Source: Drosophila persimilis (lineage: Eukaryota > Arthropoda > Insecta > Diptera > Drosophilidae). From it: a stretch of 64,000 nt of DNA. Within the stretch, counting starts at the first letter, position 1. Each line of letters begins with the position of its first letter. The notes under the pieces are model-generated. The model worked only from the letters and a program-made list of their open reading frames with translations, was not told the origin of the DNA and searched no databases. Where the stretch lies: contig NW_020825298.1 of the NCBI RefSeq assembly GCF_003286085.1, positions 3,038,001 through 3,102,000 of the forward strand, written 5' to 3'. Position numbers and translations under genes: made by a program. Below are positions 1-11,122 of the stretch, piece by piece.

Positions 1-231
1 ACTCTAACCGCATCATTCCAGTGCACCATTGAGCGACAGAGCGGCGATCTGCGGTACCTGAATATCTGCTGCCGCATGAGGCAGCAAGGCCTTGTGCCCC
101 CTGCCCACAAATTCAATATGATCTTCATGCTGCCGACCCTCCCGAAGCATTTGCGCCGCCAATGGAACCTCCAAGTGCCCATGGACTCGATAGTGGGGCT
201 CGAGGAGCTAACAGCAAAAGAAGAAAAATAG
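1..231 (+). CDS. 3' end of an unrecognised protein-coding gene (partial)
   Basis: Frame 1 is open from the first base to a TAG at 229-231 and encodes 76 residues. They include a Cys-rich stretch (NICCRMRQQGLVPPAH) and a Lys/Glu-rich end (LTAKEEK). An AATAAA at 256-261 directly follows, as expected for a 3' UTR. The segment reads as the C-terminal part of a larger protein whose upstream exons lie outside the window. I do not recognise the family and assign no function. Base composition is GC-richer than the flank, consistent with real coding sequence. Confidence 0.6.
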   Translation, partial: TLTASFQCTIERQSGDLRYLNICCRMRQQGLVPPAHKFNMIFMLPTLPKHLRRQWNLQVPMDSIVGLEELTAKEEK

Positions 232-255
232 CCCAAGAATTGACATTTTATAGCA

Positions 256-261
256 AATAAA
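256..261 (+). terminator. Poly(A) signal of the gene ending at 231
   Basis: Canonical AATAAA 25 bases after the stop codon, on the same strand. Confidence 0.5.
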
Positions 262-1390
262 TAGCAGAGAATCGGTAGTACAGTCTACCCTCAGACCTCA
301 GACAGTTTCCAACTTCCACGGAGACCCCATAGGCATCGATGGGAGGCACAGAAACCGAACCTCACCTTATCGTTTGAGTTCTCTGTGGAAGCATGTTCCC
401 TGCTCTTGCGGAAGCCTCCCAAGGATTGGCACCTCAGGGATCTGGAAGGTACGACTACGTTCAGCCCTTTGTGGGCGTCCTCCACCGAATATTCGACACC
501 CTCTCTGAATAGCAAGGGAAAAAACAATGTATCTCAGTGGCTGAAGCCTCATAGAGTCAGCGAAAGGTCTCCAACCAAGAGGAACCAATCTCTCAGACGA
601 AGCTCGAGAGACCAAGGAGTCGGGCACGTGATAGATGTAGGCCTTAAGCTCGCGAAACAACCCGAAAACCAAAGGCGATCTCCATCTTTTAGATCTCTTT
701 TCGTTCCTTTCAATCAATCCGACTATTCCTCGGCCGACCCTCGCTGAAAAGTTTTCTGTTTGCAGGCTTAACTTTTGGATTTGCGTGAAATTTGTTTGTT
801 TCTGCCACAAAATCCTCTCGCATTCCCTTCATTAAGTACTGAGCCTGGTCGAAAGGGGCTCCGAACAAAAACCATTTATCCTTTAAAAAAGGATTTGCAA
901 ATTCAAGAAGCACCACGAAATCCCTTTGCAACCAGCAACTCAATTAGTTGCACGCATCCATTAGATATTCCGGGCACAGACCGAGCGACGGGAACGATTG
1001 CAAAGCCATCAAATAGCCAGGGGCCGCCTTCCAATCGGGCAGACGGAGATGGGGATGCAGGAGGGTCCTAAGAAGGGTAGGGGATTATTTTTTGGGTACA
1101 GCAGGTCCGACCACAAACAAAGATGTCACGCAGTGCGTTGCCCAAAGGGATTTGGACATCGGAACACCCAAAAATATTATATATGACATTTTGTTATGAA
1201 TACTAATGCGGCCAGAGGACGGGGGCGGGGGCTGGGGCTGGGGGGGGGGGGGGCGTCTTAAACTTTCTCGCAAAGACCACTTTGCATAGTCCAGGAATAA
1301 GTACATTGTTATGTATATTTATTGAGAGTTTAAGGAACATTTCTGTGAGTGAACCGATTAACGTCGATCCAGTGGTGGCTCCTCCTCAAG
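262..1390. other. No recognisable gene
   Basis: Several overlapping frames are open on both strands (for example 367-810 minus and 385-747 plus), but none resembles a protein I know and they shadow one another. A poly-G run occurs near 1240-1252. The segment lies just outside the left arm of the inverted duplication and has no visible counterpart outside the right arm. Confidence 0.4.
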
Positions 1391-1678
1391 TTATTCACGT
1401 TTGAAATGTTTCGATTTTGGTGTTCCACACTCAGGGCATTCCCGCGAGTCACCCTCTAGAGCCGCGGTCTTCGGCTTGGCGGCGGGGCCATCCTCGACAT
1501 CCGGCGACGGGTCGGGTCCATCGGGCTGCACCATCTTCCAGTACACACGTGGAGTGAACTTTGAGGGAAGTGGCTCAAACAGGAATAAATTGACGAGCTT
1601 CTCCAAATCGGGGGCATCGTTGAAGACCTCGTTGAAGGACTCATTGGAGGCATTTTGCTGCGAAGAGTCTTGATCCAT
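1391..1678 (-). CDS. Small unrecognised protein, outer gene of the left arm
   Basis: A 95-aa frame starting at the ATG at 1678 and ending at 1391. A probable 48-nt intron (1690-1737 on the minus strand: GTAAAAA start, TTTGCCAG end) lies just upstream, so the first exon is non-coding. The protein begins MDQDSSQQNASNE, is acidic and Pro-rich in the middle, and ends with a CPECG pair and a basic tail. Its partner in the right arm (24777-25106) shares the N-terminus and the KPKT..LEGDS segment, but the middle and C-terminus differ. It is transcribed away from the DRE at 2032-2039, divergently from the gene at 2329. I do not recognise a family. The conserved start, splice sites and frame argue for a real, fast-changing gene. 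Confidence 0.55.
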   Translation of the reverse strand: MDQDSSQQNASNESFNEVFNDAPDLEKLVNLFLFEPLPSKFTPRVYWKMVQPDGPDPSPDVEDGPAAKPKTAALEGDSRECPECGTPKSKHFKRE

Positions 1679-2031
1679 TCTGGATTGATCTGGCAAAAAG
1701 AATACTTTATTTAGGCGTGCGCTTCACAGTTTTTTACCTCGAACCTACCACAAGCGGAGAAGAGAACGAAAAGTCAACAATTACTTGCCAATTGGTAGGA
1801 AAAATTCGGAAGAAGAAGCCACGCGTTTGGGGAAAATTAGCGCCATGGAGGGGGGAAAATGGTCACATCGAAAAATAGTATTTATCGGGTACTACTTGAG
1901 GGTACGCTGGATCATCCCCCCAATGAATATTCCCGCTTCAAATAAACCCCAAAGACACCATAGACATTAAACTATCCCAAAACATTCTTATTTTCATTTC
2001 ATTAATAGATATCTACTCGAGTATCGAGAGC

Positions 2032-2039
2032 TATCGATA
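2032..2039. promoter_or_regulatory. DRE (DREF-type) palindrome between divergent small genes, left arm
   Basis: A perfect TATCGATA lies between the minus-strand gene starting at 1678 and the plus-strand gene starting at 2329, so it could serve both. The same site is kept in the right arm at 24406-24413. The motif is established as the DREF binding element of Drosophila housekeeping and proliferation promoters; its use here is inferred from position. Confidence 0.6.
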
Positions 2040-2160
2040 CCACAAAGCTTGGAAACTGCGAATAATTTTGTGATCTCCGAGAAATGATCTGTGGCACTGC
2101 TCAAAAAAGCGTTCCCGCCATGATTGCCCTTTGACATTGGACTCTGGCAACATTCCTGCG

Positions 2161-2184
2161 AAGAGAGAGAGAGAGAGAGAGAGA
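2161..2184. repeat. (GA)n microsatellite
   Basis: A GA dinucleotide tract in the 5' region of the gene at 2329. It is matched by a (CT)n tract at about 24269-24288 in the right arm. Confidence 0.8.
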
Positions 2185-2328
2185 TGCATGAGAGACAAAG
2201 ACACAGAATTAGTGTTGGACAGTGTTGGGAAGCGAGCCAGGAAGCTGTCTCTTTCACTTCGGGGAAAATATAATTAGGAAAACCACAAAAGTGCTTCAAG
2301 TGTTTCATTACCTTTGGAAAAAACCACA

Positions 2329-2625
2329 ATGGATTCCGGGGATTCCGAGGATTACGAGCATGCCTCTCCGCTGTGCTCTCCGGCAGTGACACCAACAAAC
2401 TCCTATGAAAGGAGTGCTAGAATTCAGTGGATTCAAAATGTATTCTAGAGCTTCTCAGTACAGGCATCGTCTGCCGATCAGCCCGTTGCCAGTCGCCGCC
2501 GCGAGCCCCAAACTCACTGCCAGCCAACATCCAGGATGTCTCCCTCGGCTTTGGTGGGGGCTGGACGTGGACCATCGAAGAGGCCCCTGGAGGGCCACTC
2601 ACCGCTTTCCTCTTGTGTCCGTTGA
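2329..2625 (+). pseudogene. Small unrecognised gene interrupted by one in-frame TAG (readthrough gene or pseudogene), left arm
   Basis: An ATG at 2329 opens a frame encoding 39 residues (begins MDSGDSEDYEH) to a TAG at 2446-2448. The same frame then continues 58 sense codons to a TGA at 2623-2625. The continuation is Ser/Arg/Pro-rich and protein-like. The right-arm copy (24121 down to 23849) has the same ATG, the same TAG at codon 40 and the same open continuation, with a different C-terminus caused by an indel. The possibilities are a 39-aa protein, stop-codon readthrough, or a gene that died before the duplication. The context is GTA TTC TAG AGC. No plausible intron removes the stop: the only GT..AG pair spanning it is about 20 nt. 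It converges on the HAD gene ending at 2781. Confidence 0.45.
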
Positions 2626-2780
2626 CTGTATTTTCTAGGAACTTTCATCCCTACTTCCGCTACACATTTTGAATGGCCAGAAGCATAACCCCACTCCCTT
2701 TTCTTTCTTCTTTGAGAGATCTGAAGGAAGCATCGTCTGCTGTGGTGGATTCTCCTGCAGGAGGCACTCTGCAGGTCTCT

Positions 2781-3491
2781 TCAGAAGGGGGGCAGTCCAA
2801 AGTACTGCGGCCTGAAGGCCTCCAGCGAGCGGAGCCTCAGTGTGGCCGGAGCACTGAGTCGAATGGAGAGCAGGGGATCCGGCACGAGCACAACCTGCAT
2901 GCCGGCGGCCAAGGCAGCCTCCATGCCCAGTAGCGAGGACTCCAGCACCAGGCAGTTCTCCGGCTCCGGGGGATCCTTGAAGCGAGCGGCGGCTGTGAGG
3001 AATATATCCGGAGAGGGCTTGCACCGCTTCACCTCCGAGTCGGAGCCGCCGACGACCGCGTGCTGGAAGACCTCGAAGAGCTGGGCGTGGGGACGCACCT
3101 TGAGGTCGTACGACTCTCGACTGCCGCTCGTCTCGAGGGCCAGGGGCACGTGGGAGGCGTGCAGGTGGCGCAGGAGGCGCTCCGCGCCGGGCATCAGGCC
3201 CACGGACCCCAAGTGGTCCCGACTGTGGAGCCTGTGGAGGCGCTGGAACTGCGTGCGGCTGAGGGGCAGGCCGTAGCTGTCGATGATCATGTCCGCCGAC
3301 TCCGGGGAGGGCTTGCCCATGCACCGCAGCTTCAGGTCGAAGCCGTAGATGTGGCCGAAGGGGTCGAGGATCTGCTGCACCGCCCGCGTGTTCAGGCGCT
3401 CGCTGTCGAGCAGGAGGCCGTCCAGCTCGAAGATGCAGTGGGTCACGGGTCGGAAGCAGCAGTGCCGCGACGAGGAAACCAATTCCGACAT
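2781..3491 (-). CDS. HAD-superfamily GS1-like protein with a substituted nucleophile, left arm
   Basis: A 236-aa single-exon protein of the HAD hydrolase family, resembling GS1 / pseudouridine-5'-phosphatase in length and layout. Motif I reads FELDGLLLDSE, so the nucleophilic Asp is Glu22 while Asp24 is kept. Motif II is LETSGS (Thr121), the motif III Lys is in RCKPSPDIF (Lys158), and motif IV reads LVLESSLLGMEAA with Glu184-Ser185 where active relatives have Glu-Asp. Loss of the nucleophile and of one Mg-binding Asp suggests it is no longer a phosphatase, though the fold looks intact. It lies about 100 bp downstream of, and on the same strand as, a related gene with intact motifs. The right-arm copy at 23005-23715 encodes the same protein sequence. 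The start is the first ATG after a short A/T-rich gap. Confidence 0.85.
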   Translation of the reverse strand: MSELVSSSRHCCFRPVTHCIFELDGLLLDSERLNTRAVQQILDPFGHIYGFDLKLRCMGKPSPESADMIIDSYGLPLSRTQFQRLHRLHSRDHLGSVGLMPGAERLLRHLHASHVPLALETSGSRESYDLKVRPHAQLFEVFQHAVVGGSDSEVKRCKPSPDIFLTAAARFKDPPEPENCLVLESSLLGMEAALAAGMQVVLVPDPLLSIRLSAPATLRLRSLEAFRPQYFGLPPF

Positions 3492-3594
3492 TTTCCTGCG
3501 ATTCTAAGAGATTCTGAGATTCTATTTTTTTGTTTTTTCTTCTAGCAAACTTGGAATTTTGATGGATGGAATCGGATCGGATAGATTGTGCTCT

Positions 3595-4393
3595 CTACCC
3601 GAACTCGAACTTTGAACAGGTGTCGTAGTGGGGCAGGCCGAAAAGCTGCGGCTCGAAGTCCGCCATCGAGTCGAGCACCTGCGTGGCGCCTGTCCTCTGC
3701 TCCGCCGGCACCCGGGGATCGGGGATCATCACCACCTGCATGCCGGCGGCGATGCCCGCCTGCAGGCCGTTGGGGGAGTCCTCGAAGACCAGACACTGGC
3801 CGGGGTCCGGCGCCGGGTGGAAGCGGGAGGCGGCCAGCAGGAAGATGTCCGGGTGGGGCTTGCCCCGGCCCGGCCTTAGCTCCGGGTCATCGCCACAGAC
3901 CACGTGGTGCAGGGCGGGGAACAGGTCCCTGTGCGGCTGCGACTTGGTGTGGAAGGCGGCCTGCACCGAGCTCGTGGCTATGGCCATGGGAATGCGGTGA
4001 TCGTGGAGGTGCAGCATCAGGTCCTTGACCCCCGGCAGCAGCCGGACATTGTTGATGCGTCCGAAGACCACGGAGTCGAATATCTTCAGGTACTCGACCG
4101 GCGTCAGCGGCAGCTGCAGCTCCTCGACCAGCTGCCGGGCGGACTGGAGGGCCGGCATGCCCATGTACCGCAGCTTCATCTCGTACGTGTAGCTCTTGCC
4201 GAACGGCGCCACGATCTCGTTGATCACATCCGAGTACATGTTTTCGGTGTCTGAGGAGTGATGGAATCGATGGAGATTGATGGAGTAATCGAATGGGAAT
4301 GGGAATGGGAATGTGCAGGGGCCTACCCAAGACGGTCCCATCGCTGTCGAAGATGATGTGCGTGACGGGCTTGTAGCAGGCCCTGGAAGCCAT
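3595..4393 (-). CDS. HAD-superfamily GS1 / pseudouridine-5'-phosphatase-like hydrolase, left arm
   Basis: Two exons: 4393-4327 and 4250-3595 on the minus strand, with a 76-nt intron 4326-4251 (GTAGGCC..CTCAG). Splicing joins the split motif I into FDSDGTVLDTE and gives 240 aa. All HAD motifs are intact: Asp16 and Asp18 (DxD), Thr115-Ser116 (ATSS), Lys153 (GKPHPDIF), Glu179-Asp180 (FEDSPNG). The family dephosphorylates small phosphomonoesters such as pseudouridine 5'-phosphate in the cytosol; the substrate here is inferred. The intron contains a (GGGAAT)n expansion on the plus strand that the right-arm copy lacks. The only amino-acid difference from the right copy that I see is Arg92 versus Gln92. 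Confidence 0.88.
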
Positions 4394-4454
4394 GATTACC
4401 CCTTCTACGACTCTGCCACTACGACATGCCGCCAAAGCTGGGATTTAATTTGAT

Positions 4455-4968
4455 TTAATATAAAACTGACATAAAGGCCTAAGCTGTAGGTTTGGGGCAT
4501 ACGTAGGACCTTAGCCTTTCCTCGAGGGGGAGATAGTGTTTGGTGCCATGTCCAGACACTTTTCCCGGCCATCAGTCCAAGAACTGAGGCACTATTTTGT
4601 GACTTAATGAGGTTTTTCCTAGCCGCTGGCTCTCACTGCAGGCTGTCTCTTTAAAGGGACTTGCAAGCCTCTTTCCAGGCCTTTCGGGGAGGCTCAACAT
4701 CCCTGAAAGTGCAAGCCAGACAGTAGAAAGGACAGTCGATCCTTCTAGATTCCAATTACACTGGAATCGTGGCAACGCGTTTCCCATTTCCGCCCGGGCA
4801 TAAGAATTAGCCTGGCGAAAATCAATAGCCAGACAGCGCTGGCTGGCCCGTTCGACTGCGACTAATGTGTCGCCATCAGATATCAATAAAAGCGGCAGAC
4901 GAATGATTGGGTGTTCTTTCACTTTATAGACCGTTCGGTGTACAGTATGCTGTGGAGTATTGTGGAAT
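4455..4968. other. Spacer between the left arm and the next gene; no gene seen
   Basis: It begins at the inner breakpoint of the left arm. No recognisable protein or RNA gene. The minus-strand frame 4572-4982 has no identifiable domain and overlaps the likely 3' UTR of the gene to the right. Confidence 0.4.
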
Positions 4969-5759
4969 CTAGATGGGCCCATCGTCGGGGTCGCGGCACA
5001 CGCTGTTGAGGACCGGCGGCAGGGGGCGGCCCGAGAGGCTCTTCACGCAGCGGGGCTGCAGGTTGCTCAGCAGATTGCAGATACGCTGGTGCTGGTAGGT
5101 GACGCTCGGCATGCCGTTCTTGTAGATCCTGTCGTCCACGTAGACCACGTCGATGCCCTCGCGCATGATGCGCACGTGGTAGGGATGGTTGTGGGGGAAG
5201 AAGCACAGCTCGGTGCCGATCTCCTTGGTGATCAGGGTGTTGGTGTTCGTGTCGACCTCCTCGCTTCCGTCCGCGTTGGTCACGTACTTGGTCAGCTTCA
5301 CCACAAACACGGCGATCTCCGCGTCGCTGAACAGGCTCTGGCCCGCCGGCAGCACTGTCAGCTCGACGACGACCTTCTTGCAGCAGACCAGCTCCGGCTC
5401 GTAGGGCTGCAGGGCGTGGAAGTTCAGCAGCGATGGATTCGGCTGTGAAAATGGTTGGTTAGAAGCGCACTCTAGGCGGGTGGGGAGGGGGGTGGCCCCA
5501 TCTCACATTAAAGTTCTGGCGGTAGCTGTTGAGCATCTCCTCGGTGCCGTACATCGTTCCGTGCCACTTTGGCGGCATATAAACCTCCGTGTCCGCGGAT
5601 GTCAGCAGCATCGTGCCGTGCTGGAAGCACACAAAAGTGAGGAAAGGGAAAGCGGAAAGCTCCTCCGGATCTGCGGCTCCTGCTTACCAGATCAAACGAA
5701 TAGTCGTACAGGTTGTCGGAGGTCAGGTCTCTGGGTATTCCATCGTCATCGAGGAACAT
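4969..5759 (-). CDS. Unrecognised three-exon gene, 219 aa
   Basis: Exons on the minus strand are 5759-5688, 5620-5507 and 5442-4969, with introns of 67 and 64 nt that have GT..AG ends. All junctions are in phase 0. The protein starts MFLDDDGIPRDL and has mixed alpha/beta character with no signal peptide or membrane segment. It ends RDPDDGPI before a TAG at 4971-4969. The ATG at 5759 is preceded in frame by a TAG, and a plausible splice acceptor (TTTTATTTTAG) abuts the frame ten codons upstream, so an additional 5' exon is possible. A DRE palindrome lies 125 bp upstream. Strong third-position G/C bias supports a real gene. I do not recognise the family and propose no function. Confidence 0.75.
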
Positions 5760-5883
5760 GCTGAAGGACTTTATTTTGCTATCTTCGGCCTAAAATAAAA
5801 CACAAGTCAATTTTGGACACGAATACGACGGGGTGCCAGTGTGTTCTGTGACGCGTGTGTCAATGCCTGTTCCGATAGCGATC

Positions 5884-5891
5884 TATCGATA
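5884..5891. promoter_or_regulatory. DRE palindrome upstream of the gene at 4969-5759
   Basis: A perfect TATCGATA about 125 bp upstream of the start codon at 5759, in the expected promoter position for the minus-strand gene. Confidence 0.55.
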
Positions 5892-8800
5892 CGATAGACA
5901 CTCTACATGCGATATTTTCTTTGAAGAAAAGCTGGACTGCTGCTCCCCTCCCCTTGGGGTGCTCATAAATTTGTCCACGCCCCTTACGCCAATGACAACT
6001 TAAGTGCGGTCATGTTTTCGGTGTCTCTCTGCGTTGCGTAGCACTGGTCCATTAGGAAAACAATTACAGACGACTCTGACAGGCACAAACTAAGCCCATG
6101 ACCGTCTCCACACAGGAAGAGATAGGAGCGTCTGGGTCTGGCTCTGGCTCTGACTCTGGCCGGGATATGTGGCCATAAATTATGAGTTTGTCGTCACATG
6201 CTGGCGGTCTTAGCCGGTGGTCATGTCTATTAAGCAGCCTTGGGGGCTCTGTCTCCCATCCTTGGGTGCCTTCCAGCGGCCGTTTATCAAGTGCAGTGTT
6301 TGGGGGCCCGCCTGCACTTGTTTACTTTCTTCCTGGGAAAGGTTGCGTTTCTCCACCGAAATTCAAATCCCAAAAACATAAATTATAACCCAGAAACTCC
6401 TCTATCCTCTCCATCAGCCTCTGGGTTCTCATTTGCTCACGAACCGAGAGCGTCACATGTGTGTCTAAGTGATTTTCAATAAGTTGTCGGGTCAAAGTTT
6501 TTGGGGCACGATTTTTCACAGCTCCAGATGTCTATATATACATATATGTAGGTCTAACATAATTTATGGCGCCTTTGTCGGGGTGGATGGGGTGGGGGGG
6601 GGATTTTCGCAGGCGTCGATAATGACGAGCGATTTCTCATAGCCAAAGCACCAGCCATTGGCAGCAGCTGCGACCGACCTTTGACATCCCCCCAGGCCCA
6701 AGTCGGCCACGTTCCAGAGCCAGTGGCACGTAAAAACAAACTTGATTCTCTTGGCCATCAAAAAATGCCATCCGTCTTGCAATCCAACAAGAAATGTGTT
6801 CGCTTCTGACTCTGGAACGCGACGTGATTCAATATTTTCTGCGAAATTATTTTTTAATCATATTGTACTCCGACAGAAGTCAAAACAAACATTAGCCAGA
6901 GCAAGTGGAGGCTGGATTTCCCAGAAATATGAAAGATGTGCATATTGGAGAGGTCTTAAAGCGAAATCTGGCTACCCAAAAGACAGTGACTCAATTTGTA
7001 GATTGAACTGAAAGATTCCCCTCTTCCCGCCCAATCTATAGCCACCCCACAAACACATGTTTTACACACAAAACCCCCCCGAAAAAGAAATAAAAGAATA
7101 AAGGGGATATAAGGGAAAATAGTAAAGCAAAGAATGTAGCAAATGTGCTAGAGAAAACTTTTGTAATTTGAAAGACTTGCAGCTGGTATTCGTCGGTATT
7201 GGTCGGCCATTAACGCTCGAATCGAATGACGTTTTTGGCTCGGATTCTGGCTCTTATGGTAAATGCCCGCAAAATGTTGAAATGGCAACCAAATCAGCGA
7301 ATCTCAAACCATGTCAAGCCCGTTCCAACCGTTCCGTTCCGTCCGTCCCGTCCGTTCCGCCCGTTCCAAATTGCAATTGTGACAATGCTGACAATCTGCA
7401 GGCGACAGCCAACACCAGAGTTTCGGGCGTCACAGGGCGGGGGCGGGGACGGGGGGCAATGGCATTTCCGTCTACATCTCTTTCGCCATCGCCATTGCCA
7501 TCTCCATTTCTAGTTCCGTCCAGCTTTCTGGCTTCGTGGCAGCGTCAAGAAAACGGCGAGCGACACTTACAATCAGTATGAAATTTACGCGATTTTCATT
7601 GCGGCAAATGGTTCGCTTTTTTCCGTATTAACATTTCTTGGCAGCAAAAGGAGGCAGGAGACTGACTGACTGACTCCAAGGTGTGTGGGTGGGGGCGTTG
7701 GGTGGGGTGTTCGGGGTGTGGGGGGTGCCCCAGCTGAAGTCGTGCCAATTTTCATATTTTCCTGCACTTTGTTGAATGGGCATATGGGATCAGTGAGGAT
7801 TCGGAAAGCAGTTAACAGACAGCAGTTTTATAGAGGAAAACGATGAACAATTACTGATGGGGAGCCTGATGCCGGGAGAGTTGTACTTTAAGGAGCAATG
7901 GTTTGCCTAATCTATCCATTAAACTTCTTTAGACAGGCCCCTACGCCTTCGCTTCTCTCCAGAGCCTACCCCTGGCTCACTCGCTCGCTTCCATACAACG
8001 ACGACCCAAGTCTTTCTCTATAAAAGAGAGACATAATGGCATCCCCAAATGATTACCCTTTAGTCTGAGAGAAAGCATCTCCCCGAAGAGTGTACAAAGA
8101 CTTCGTTGTGTCCCCCGAGGAATATGATTTTCCTCACAGTTTGGTGGCCCTCCCCACCGCTCCTCAGACCCCAACCCGCATAACAACAAACAGGCAAACA
8201 GCTCGCGGCTGCCACGAGCCAAAAGTGGCATCAGCTGCGGCAGTTGGCGCGGATATATCTTCCCGGTGCCCTGCCCTATCCAATCCCCCCACCATCCACG
8301 AGTCTCTGGGCACGCACACGACTCTGGCTGGCTCCCAGTCTGTCTCTAGCCGAGGATAATGCAATAAGCGTTGCCAACAAGGCCCCAACGTCTTCTTGTC
8401 CTGTAACTTTGAGCCGTACAGGAAACCCGCTTGTGGGTGGGGAGGGGCATGATGCACAGGGAGTGGGGGGGTTGCACATGTGTGCCAGACAGGTTATGCG
8501 CTATAAAAAATTTAAGAAATTGCTACCAGCGTCAGGGCCAGAACCGAAAAACGACAATACTTACGAGCATTTCACAAATCAAAATACTTTTCGAGCTTCA
8601 AGTCTCCGTCTCCCTTTGTTGTCTGCCCCAAGTGGTTATTGTTCTTTCCCCAACTGATGCCAAGAGGGGGGCAGGGACGGGTACGGGGACGGGTACGGGT
8701 ACGGGTGCGGAGAGAAAGCGAAAAACAATGTGCTAAATAAATAAATTTGTCGAAGATTGCAAATATCAAAAAGAATATAGAAGAAAACTTTGGCTATGAC

Positions 8801-9551
8801 TTTTATCATGTGGCAGGTGATGGTAAGAGTTTTTATGGTGGATTTAAGATCCAAAATGTGGATAAGTTTTTGAAGATGAAAGAACTATTTCCGATGCATA
8901 CTAATTGGTGTTTTTGGCAGTCAATAGTTGGGCTTAAAGATACTCCCTTTGGAGATGCGAAAACTATAACTTCCCGTAGAGTTTATCTGGTTTGAAATAC
9001 TTACAATTCCGATTGATTGAATGTAGAAATAAGTACGAAATCTCTGAGCAAATGATTTCTATCACTCCTTCAAGCTTTGCTTACAATTCAAGACTGTCTT
9101 ATAATCTCGATCTTCTTGGAATTCGGAACCCAAAGCTCAATGAAAGCTCTCCCTTTCTCTCTATCCCTCTCCATTGAGTGTCTTCTGGAACAGCTTTGAA
9201 AACTGAGAAATTTCATGAGAAATGAAATATCAGCATAAGAGAATGTTTATGTTTATTTGAAGGCAATGGCGATAATCATACTTAAAAGTCCATTCATTGA
9301 ATGTTTTGTTTAGTGATCTGATATCTATGCAAAAAAGTTGTTTAAAGATTCTTGAATGATTTATTTATTTATTTATAAGTTTAGAAGAAATATACAACTA
9401 TTAATTCTAAGAGGTTTGCGGGGTGCCTAGAGTTTTTAGTACCTAGACCTAGACCTTCGAGGAATGATTTATAATGGAATGTTTTGTGCCGAGCCTTTTC
9501 GGAGACTCGGACTTTAGATTTACCAAAGACATCTCTTCGTTGTTAGATTGC

Positions 9552-9690
9552 AATTTAGAGTTCTATTATATGATGTTTTAAGCTACAGAGTTAGAGGGCA
9601 AGGATAGGGATATTACGGATCAAACGCATAGAAAAACAGTTAGGTAAATCTCTTACATGATGTTTTATACTACAGAGTTAGAAGGCTTGG
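9552..9690. repeat. Diverged tandem duplication of about 45 bp
   Basis: Two segments share ATGATGTTTTA, then A/C-rich variation, then CTACAGAGTTAGA and a GGC-containing end. They are spaced about 95 bp apart. No coding potential. Confidence 0.5.
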
Positions 9691-11099
9691 CCGATAACTA
9701 CCGATATATTAAGGAATAGACCGACAGTTCCAACTGCCAATGCGGCTCTATGTAGGTATCGCTATGTTTTATATAATAACGGTAGAGTACCCTTTATTTC
9801 CTTTAGTTCTTCGTTTTGTATACGTATTTTTCGAAGAAGAAGTCGATGAATGTTGAACCGTTCTACGATTATTTGGGAGTCAGAAATCAAGTGTCCATTG
9901 GAGGTCCAGCACTCGAGTCTCCAGCCCTCTCTTTCGCCTGCTGCTGATAGCCGATCAGCATTCTCTTGTCTCCTTTAGGTCCTCTCATCCTTTCCTATAT
10001 CTTCTTTTTGTCTCTCTATTGCCGAGAAAGCCATCTACTCTACAGTGAGGCCTTCTTATAGGCCTTCTACCGCTACATTTGACACTGGTTCAGGTGCTAT
10101 TGGTTGGGGACATCTCGGGAGGAGTATAGATGGTACATTGTTCGACGACGATTGGTACTGAGGGTAAGCAAAGGCCCAAGATCGAATGCTTGAATATAGA
10201 CACAATATTTGAGCAAATATGCCCGAAAAAAATCAAGGAAAATCCAGGGATTATCTAGGGATTATGGCAAGTCGCACTCCTATCAAAAAATACATATATT
10301 TTAAAGAACAATGTACATGAGCAGTAGGAGAGTTACACATACATATATGTGTGAGAGGAGAGGGACAACAAATAATTTAAGAAGATTCGATTAAAAGAGA
10401 TTCCAGGAAATATCTTCAGAGCTATTAGAAACTGCTGCTTCCAGCAGTTAAATTTAAATTGGGTTCATCTACAGAACTTGTGGACTTTTATTCGCCAGAC
10501 AATAACTCCCTTGGTCCCAAATTATCTCAGATATTCGGTCTACCAAGGGATCCCATGATGAACATTCCTTTAGCTATATCTCTCGAGCTGCTGCCGCCTC
10601 CTCCTTCCCTCTCCCCCTGATGCATGGCTGTTTTTCCATGTAAAAGAAGAGAAACGAAACAGTTCTTAATATCCTGGGAGAATGGCATGCAAAAAGGGGC
10701 ACAGGCACAGGCAGCGGCGACTGGAACAAAGGCAAAGACGAGCAGAAACTGCGTCATGTTTTGTGATTCCCACGCATTCTCTGGACCCCCTGCCCTGCTG
10801 CCAGCCAACCATCCTATATCCCTACTCCCACGAGCTCGCTTGGGGTTAAAGGTCGTCGGAGTGTGTCGCCACCCGCACTTGATGTTGCAAGTGGCGCTGT
10901 GGCTCTCGGATGTTATTTAACCGACAGTTTAGTGTTATCACCCCCTCCGGCTCTGTAGTCCTTTTTTATGTCATCTGTTGATTGCAGGCAGATCCCCCAA
11001 CAGACCCCCGGCTGTGCCCAATGGAACTGCAACAAAAATCGGAATTAATTCAATTTTGGTGGCAGGTTTTAAAGGTAGCCACTTAATTAAATAGCCACA

Positions 11100-11122
11100 C
11101 ACGCACACACACACACACACAC
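11100..11122. repeat. (CA)n microsatellite
   Basis: An alternating CA tract in non-coding sequence. Confidence 0.85.

Larger units (their letters stand above)
1446..4454. repeat. Left arm of a ~3 kb inverted duplication
   Basis: Read on the minus strand, this segment matches 22067-24955 on the plus strand. The match covers two HAD genes, the convergent small gene, the DRE promoter, the 5' UTR intron and the start of the outer small gene. The inner limit is sharp, at the AAATTAAATCCCAG shared by both copies (4441-4454). The outer limit is where the two outer small genes stop aligning. The HAD exons differ by very few bases. The outer gene is strongly diverged. No terminal inverted repeats or transposase are seen, so this is a segmental duplication rather than a transposon. 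Confidence 0.9.

Noticed and set aside
2635..3324. 229-codon minus-strand frame overlapping the left HAD gene (and its twin at 23172-23861)
   Set aside because: It is an out-of-frame shadow of the HAD gene in GC-rich coding DNA, Arg/Pro/Ala-rich with no domain.
1446..4454. Duplication arms as a transposon
   Set aside because: The content is ordinary multi-gene sequence with introns and promoters; no terminal repeats or transposase are seen.
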